This document shows positions 4,823 through 7,734 of a stretch of 7,734 nt of DNA, piece after piece. The translations under genes and the position numbers were made by a program. A model generated the notes under the pieces. The model had not been told where the DNA came from. It did not search any database and saw nothing but the letters and a program-made list of their open reading frames with translations. Each line of letters begins with the position of its first letter. Positions within the stretch are counted from its first letter, which is position 1. The DNA comes from JACZQZ01 sp046756945 (lineage in GTDB: Bacteria; Pseudomonadota; Alphaproteobacteria; Rhodospirillales; 2-02-FULL-58-16). The DNA is taken from assembly GCA_046756945.1 (NCBI GenBank), contig JBHHXI010000135.1:1-7734 (forward strand), read 5' to 3'.

Positions 4823-6409
4823 ATGGTCTATTTCTCCAGGTGGAAGGTTATTCTCGTCCTCGCCGTGTGCGGGTTCGGGTTCCTCTTCGCGGCGCCCAAT
4901 TTCCTTGGCGCGCGGCAGGCCGAGGCCCTGCCCGACTGGCTGCCCCACAAGCAGGTCAGCCTGGGCCTGGACCTGCAGGGGGGATCGCATCTGCTGCTCG
5001 AGGTGGAGGTGGATGCGGTGCTGCGCGAACGCATGGAGTCGATGGTCGATTCCGTGCGCGTCGCCCTGCGCAAGGCGCGCATCCGCTATCAGCGCCTGGG
5101 GGTCGAGGGCCACACCGTCACCGTCACCGTCAGGGACCCGGCCCGGGCCGAGGAGGCGCGCCGGCTGGTGCGCCAGGTGGACCCGGCGACGACCCAGGCC
5201 GAGCTCGCCGAAGACGGGCGCATCACCCTCAGCCTCACCGAGCAGGCGGTGCGGGACTGGCGGTTGTCGGCGGTCAGTCAGTCGATCGAGATCGTGCGCC
5301 GGCGCATCGACGAAACGGGCGTGCGCGAACCCACCATCCAGCGCCAGGGCGACGACCGCATCCTGGTGCAGCTTCCCGGCATCGACGATCCGGAGCGGGT
5401 GAAGCGCCTGCTCGGCAAGACCGCCAAGATGACCTTCCATCTGGTGGACGAGAAGGCGTCCCTTTCCGAGGCCCTGGCCGGGCGGGTGCCGCCGGGTTCC
5501 AAACTCATGCCCTCGGCCGACGAGTTCCTGTCCGACGGCCGCCCCCGCATGTACCTGATCAAGAAGCGGGTCATGGTCAGCGGCGACACCCTGATCGACT
5601 CCCGGGCTTCCTTTGATTCGCGGGACAATCAGCCGGTGGTCACCTTCCGCTTCGATACGTCGGGCGGCAAGCGCTTCGCCGACGTCACCCGCAAGAACGT
5701 GGGCGTCCGCTTCGCCATCGTGCTCGACGGCAAGGTCATCAGCGCGCCGGTGATCCGCGAGCCCATCCTCGGCGGCTCAGGCCAGATCAGCGGCCGTTTC
5801 TCCGTGCAGGAGACGCAGGATCTGGCGCTTTTGCTGCGCGCCGGCGCCCTGCCGGCGCCGTTGACCATCTTGGAGGAACGCACCGTCGGCCCCGGCCTCG
5901 GCGCCGATTCCATCGCCGCGGGCAAGGTGGCCAGCATTATCGGGCTGTTGTTGGTGATCGTTTTCATGGTGGTGGCCTACGGCCTGTTCGGCCTCATGGC
6001 CGATGTGGCGCTGGCGGCCAACATGGTGCTGATCGTGGCGGCGCTGTCGGTCCTGCAGGCGACGCTGACGCTGCCGGGCATCGCCGGCATCGTGCTCACC
6101 ATCGGTATGGCCGTGGATGCCAACGTGCTCGTCTTCGAACGCATCCGCGAGGAAGTCCGCGTCGGGCGGACGCCGATTTCGGCCATCGACGCGGGATACT
6201 CGCGGGCCATCACGACCATCATCGACGCGAATGTCACGACACTGATCGCCGCGGTGCTCCTCTATGTGTTCGGCTCGGGGCCGGTGCGCGGGTTCGCCGT
6301 GACGCTTTCCATCGGCATCGTGTCCTCCATGTTCACCGCGATCATGCTGACGCGGCTTCTGGTCATCGCCTGGCTCAGGCGCGTCCGGCCCCAGACTCTC
6401 CCGGTATAG
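4823..6409 (+). CDS. secD: Protein translocase subunit SecD
   Basis: 528 residues, slightly shorter than the E. coli protein, as usual in this group. SecD pairs with SecF to form an RND-like membrane complex that uses the proton gradient to complete export through SecYEG from the periplasmic side. The N terminus MVYFSRWKVILVLAVCG carries TM1 (about 8-26). The SLGLDLQGGSHLLLEV motif (46-61) follows, then the large periplasmic P1 domain with VREPTIQRQGDDRILVQLPGI (167-187), and FAIVLDGKVISAPVI (297-311). Five C-terminal membrane helices lie from about 367 to 518, including GMAVDANVLVFERIREE (428-444); D432 is the conserved acidic residue important for proton coupling in homologues. Everything expected is present. 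No clear ribosome-binding site precedes the ATG (a C-rich stretch does), so translation may depend on coupling to yajC 18 bases upstream. Confidence 0.97.
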   Translation: MVYFSRWKVILVLAVCGFGFLFAAPNFLGARQAEALPDWLPHKQVSLGLDLQGGSHLLLEVEVDAVLRERMESMVDSVRVALRKARIRYQRLGVEGHTVTVTVRDPARAEEARRLVRQVDPATTQAELAEDGRITLSLTEQAVRDWRLSAVSQSIEIVRRRIDETGVREPTIQRQGDDRILVQLPGIDDPERVKRLLGKTAKMTFHLVDEKASLSEALAGRVPPGSKLMPSADEFLSDGRPRMYLIKKRVMVSGDTLIDSRASFDSRDNQPVVTFRFDTSGGKRFADVTRKNVGVRFAIVLDGKVISAPVIREPILGGSGQISGRFSVQETQDLALLLRAGALPAPLTILEERTVGPGLGADSIAAGKVASIIGLLLVIVFMVVAYGLFGLMADVALAANMVLIVAALSVLQATLTLPGIAGIVLTIGMAVDANVLVFERIREEVRVGRTPISAIDAGYSRAITTIIDANVTTLIAAVLLYVFGSGPVRGFAVTLSIGIVSSMFTAIMLTRLLVIAWLRRVRPQTLPV

Positions 6410-6420
6410 ATGTCTTCGTC

Positions 6421-7356
6421 ATGCGCGGCCTGAAGCTCATACCCGCCGGCGTCAACCTCCAGTTCATCGCCAGGAGGATGATTTTCTTCGTCTTCTCGGG
6501 CTTTCTGGTGGTGATGTCGGTGGGCATGTTCACGGTCAAGGGGGTCAATTACGGCATCGACTTCAAGGGCGGCATCCTCATCGAGGTGCGCACGCCGGAC
6601 GCCGCCGACCTGGGCGCCATGCGTCTGGCGCTGTCGGGTCTGGGCCTCGGCGAGGTCGCCCTGCAGGAGTTCGGCGCCCCGACCGAGGTTCTCATCCGCG
6701 TCCAGCGCCAGGAAGGCAGCGAAAAGGCCCAGCAGGCGGCGGTGGAAGCGGTCAAGGCGGCCCTGGGGCCGGCGGTGGAGTACCGGCGCACCGAAGTCGT
6801 CGGCCCCAAGGTCAGCGAGGAGCTGTTCTGGGACGGGGTCATGGCGGTGACCTTCGCCATACTCGCCATCCTGGTCTACATCTGGTTCCGCTTCGAGTGG
6901 CAGTTCGGCCTCGGCGCCGTGGCCGCGCTGGTCCACGACGTGCTGTCCACCATCGGGCTGTTTTCGCTTCTCGGGCTGGAATTCAACCTGTCGACGGTGG
7001 CGGCCGTCCTCACCATCGCCGGCTATTCCATCAACGACACCGTTGTCGTGTTCGACCGGGTGCGCGAAAACCTGCGTAAGTTCAAGACCATGCCCCTGAC
7101 CGAGCTGTTCAACCGCAGCATCAATGAAACGCTTTCCCGCACGGTCATGACCAGTGTCACCACGCTGCTGGCGCTTCTGGCTTTGTACGTGCTCGGCGGC
7201 GAGGTGCTCCGGGGGTTCAGCTTCGCCATGATCTGGGGCGTGGTCATCGGCACCTATTCGTCGGCGTGCCTGGCGGTGCCTCTGCTGCTCTATCTGGACC
7301 TCGGGCGCCGCGCCGGCGGCGAAGGGAAGGAGGCGGCGGTCGAACAGACGCCGTAG
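6421..7356 (+). CDS. secF: Protein translocase subunit SecF
   Basis: 311 residues, normal for separate SecF. It is the partner of SecD in the SecDF-YajC complex of the inner membrane. TM1 is at about 19-38. GVNYGIDFKGGILIEV (41-56) is the SecF counterpart of the SecD GLDLQGG motif. The periplasmic domain runs to about 125, followed by VVGPKVSEEL (126-135). Then come five membrane helices with FRFEWQFGLGAVAALVHDVL (156-175) and AGYSINDTVVVFDRVRENLR (200-219). D206 and D212 lie in the conserved coupling segment. The C-terminal tail is short and charged (RRAGGEGKEAAVEQTP). The start lies 11 bases after the secD stop with no clear ribosome-binding site, suggesting translational coupling; the overlapping ATG at 6410 is out of frame. 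Confidence 0.97.
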   Translation: MRGLKLIPAGVNLQFIARRMIFFVFSGFLVVMSVGMFTVKGVNYGIDFKGGILIEVRTPDAADLGAMRLALSGLGLGEVALQEFGAPTEVLIRVQRQEGSEKAQQAAVEAVKAALGPAVEYRRTEVVGPKVSEELFWDGVMAVTFAILAILVYIWFRFEWQFGLGAVAALVHDVLSTIGLFSLLGLEFNLSTVAAVLTIAGYSINDTVVVFDRVRENLRKFKTMPLTELFNRSINETLSRTVMTSVTTLLALLALYVLGGEVLRGFSFAMIWGVVIGTYSSACLAVPLLLYLDLGRRAGGEGKEAAVEQTP

Positions 7357-7361
7357 ACCCG

Positions 7362-7734
7362 TTGGACATCACGCCCCTGGTCGCTTCCGGGCGCCAGCTC
7401 ATCCAGGGCTATGGCGACGGACAATTCCGCATTGCCGGCCAGGTTTTCCGGGGCTCGGTGCTGGTGTTTCCCGAACGTACCGTGGCCTGGCCCGTCCGCG
7501 AGCCGGCGGCGATCACCCTGGCGTCCCTCGACGCGGTGACGGGCGGGGACGTGTCCACCGAAATATTACTTGTCGGGTGCGGCGCCCGCTTCGACCCGGC
7601 GCCGGCGGGATTGGCCCGACGCTTGCGCGCCGCCGGCGTCGCCCTCGAGTGGATGGACACCGGCGCCGCCTGCCGCACCTTCAACGTGTTGCTCGGCGAA
7701 GACCGCCGCGTCGCCGCCGCCCTCATCGCGGTGG
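7362..7734 (+). CDS. Mth938/NDUFAF3-like protein (DUF498, PF04430), 3' end outside window
   Basis: The frame is open from a TTG at 7362 to the window edge (124 codons). It reads (M)DITPLVASGRQLIQGYGDG, then FRIAGQVFRGSVLVFPERT, a WPV segment, ILLVGCGARFDPAP, LRAAGVALEWMDTGAACRTF and NVLLGEDRRVAAALIAV. These are the hallmarks of the small alpha/beta Mth938 fold related to mitochondrial complex I assembly factor NDUFAF3: I.GYG.G.F.I.G..Y.GSVLV.P, (L)L(L)GCG.R, G...E.MDTGAACRT(F/Y)N.L..E.RRVAAALI. The family is usually about 120-130 residues, so nearly all is present. TTG is chosen because the homologous N terminus begins exactly there and no in-frame ATG or GTG lies close upstream. It starts 5 bases after the secF stop and is presumably cotranscribed with it. 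The molecular function in bacteria is not established; a role in respiratory complex assembly is an inference from the mitochondrial relative. Confidence 0.85.
   Translation, partial: MDITPLVASGRQLIQGYGDGQFRIAGQVFRGSVLVFPERTVAWPVREPAAITLASLDAVTGGDVSTEILLVGCGARFDPAPAGLARRLRAAGVALEWMDTGAACRTFNVLLGEDRRVAAALIAV

Noticed and set aside
4319..5440. 373-codon open frame on the minus strand across yajC and the first part of secD
   Set aside because: It is antisense to two unmistakable genes; its His/Asp/Arg/Gly-rich composition is typical of an antisense shadow in GC-rich DNA.
6262..6936. 224-codon open frame on the minus strand across secD/secF
   Set aside because: Antisense shadow of two conserved genes; no domain seen.

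Overview
The window looks like an alphaproteobacterial chromosome, probably a Rhodospirillales-type lineage. This rests on the GC-rich coding style, on SecD and SecF as separate genes behind yajC, on a divergent DUF815-type ATPase next to yajC, and on an Mth938/NDUFAF3-like gene right after secF. The taxonomic call is an inference from gene content and order, not from a search.

Left part (1 to about 3350) is accessory and less GC-rich. It starts inside a cyclase-family (kynurenine formamidase-like) gene that carries a perfect 12-bp tandem repeat encoding Lys-Lys-Gly-Thr units at the window edge. Just after its stop lies a start-less remnant of a YafK/DpaA-type L,D-transpeptidase. Its tail overlaps the end of a leftward gene for a membrane-anchored M20 metallopeptidase. 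Upstream of that, also leftward, is a 65-residue single-pass membrane protein. An AT-rich divergent control region follows, with two overlapping promoters and three related operator-like sequences, and then a rightward TetR-family regulator. The simplest model is that the regulator controls itself and the leftward small-protein/M20 pair.

Right part (about 3350 to 7734) is conserved housekeeping sequence. A GC-rich hairpin separates the converging TetR and ATPase genes. The DUF815-type AAA+ ATPase reads leftward. From a divergent 128-base gap with a good sigma70-like promoter, yajC, secD and secF read rightward as a tight operon encoding the accessory complex of the Sec translocon, which helps pull exported proteins through the inner membrane using the proton gradient. 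An Mth938-like gene begins 5 bases after secF, with a TTG start, and runs off the window.

No mobile element, CRISPR array, rRNA or tRNA gene was seen. No gap longer than 300 bases lacks a gene or gene remnant. I found no clear novel multi-gene system. The most interesting points are the repeat expansion, the hidden L,D-transpeptidase remnant and the compact divergent regulatory region.
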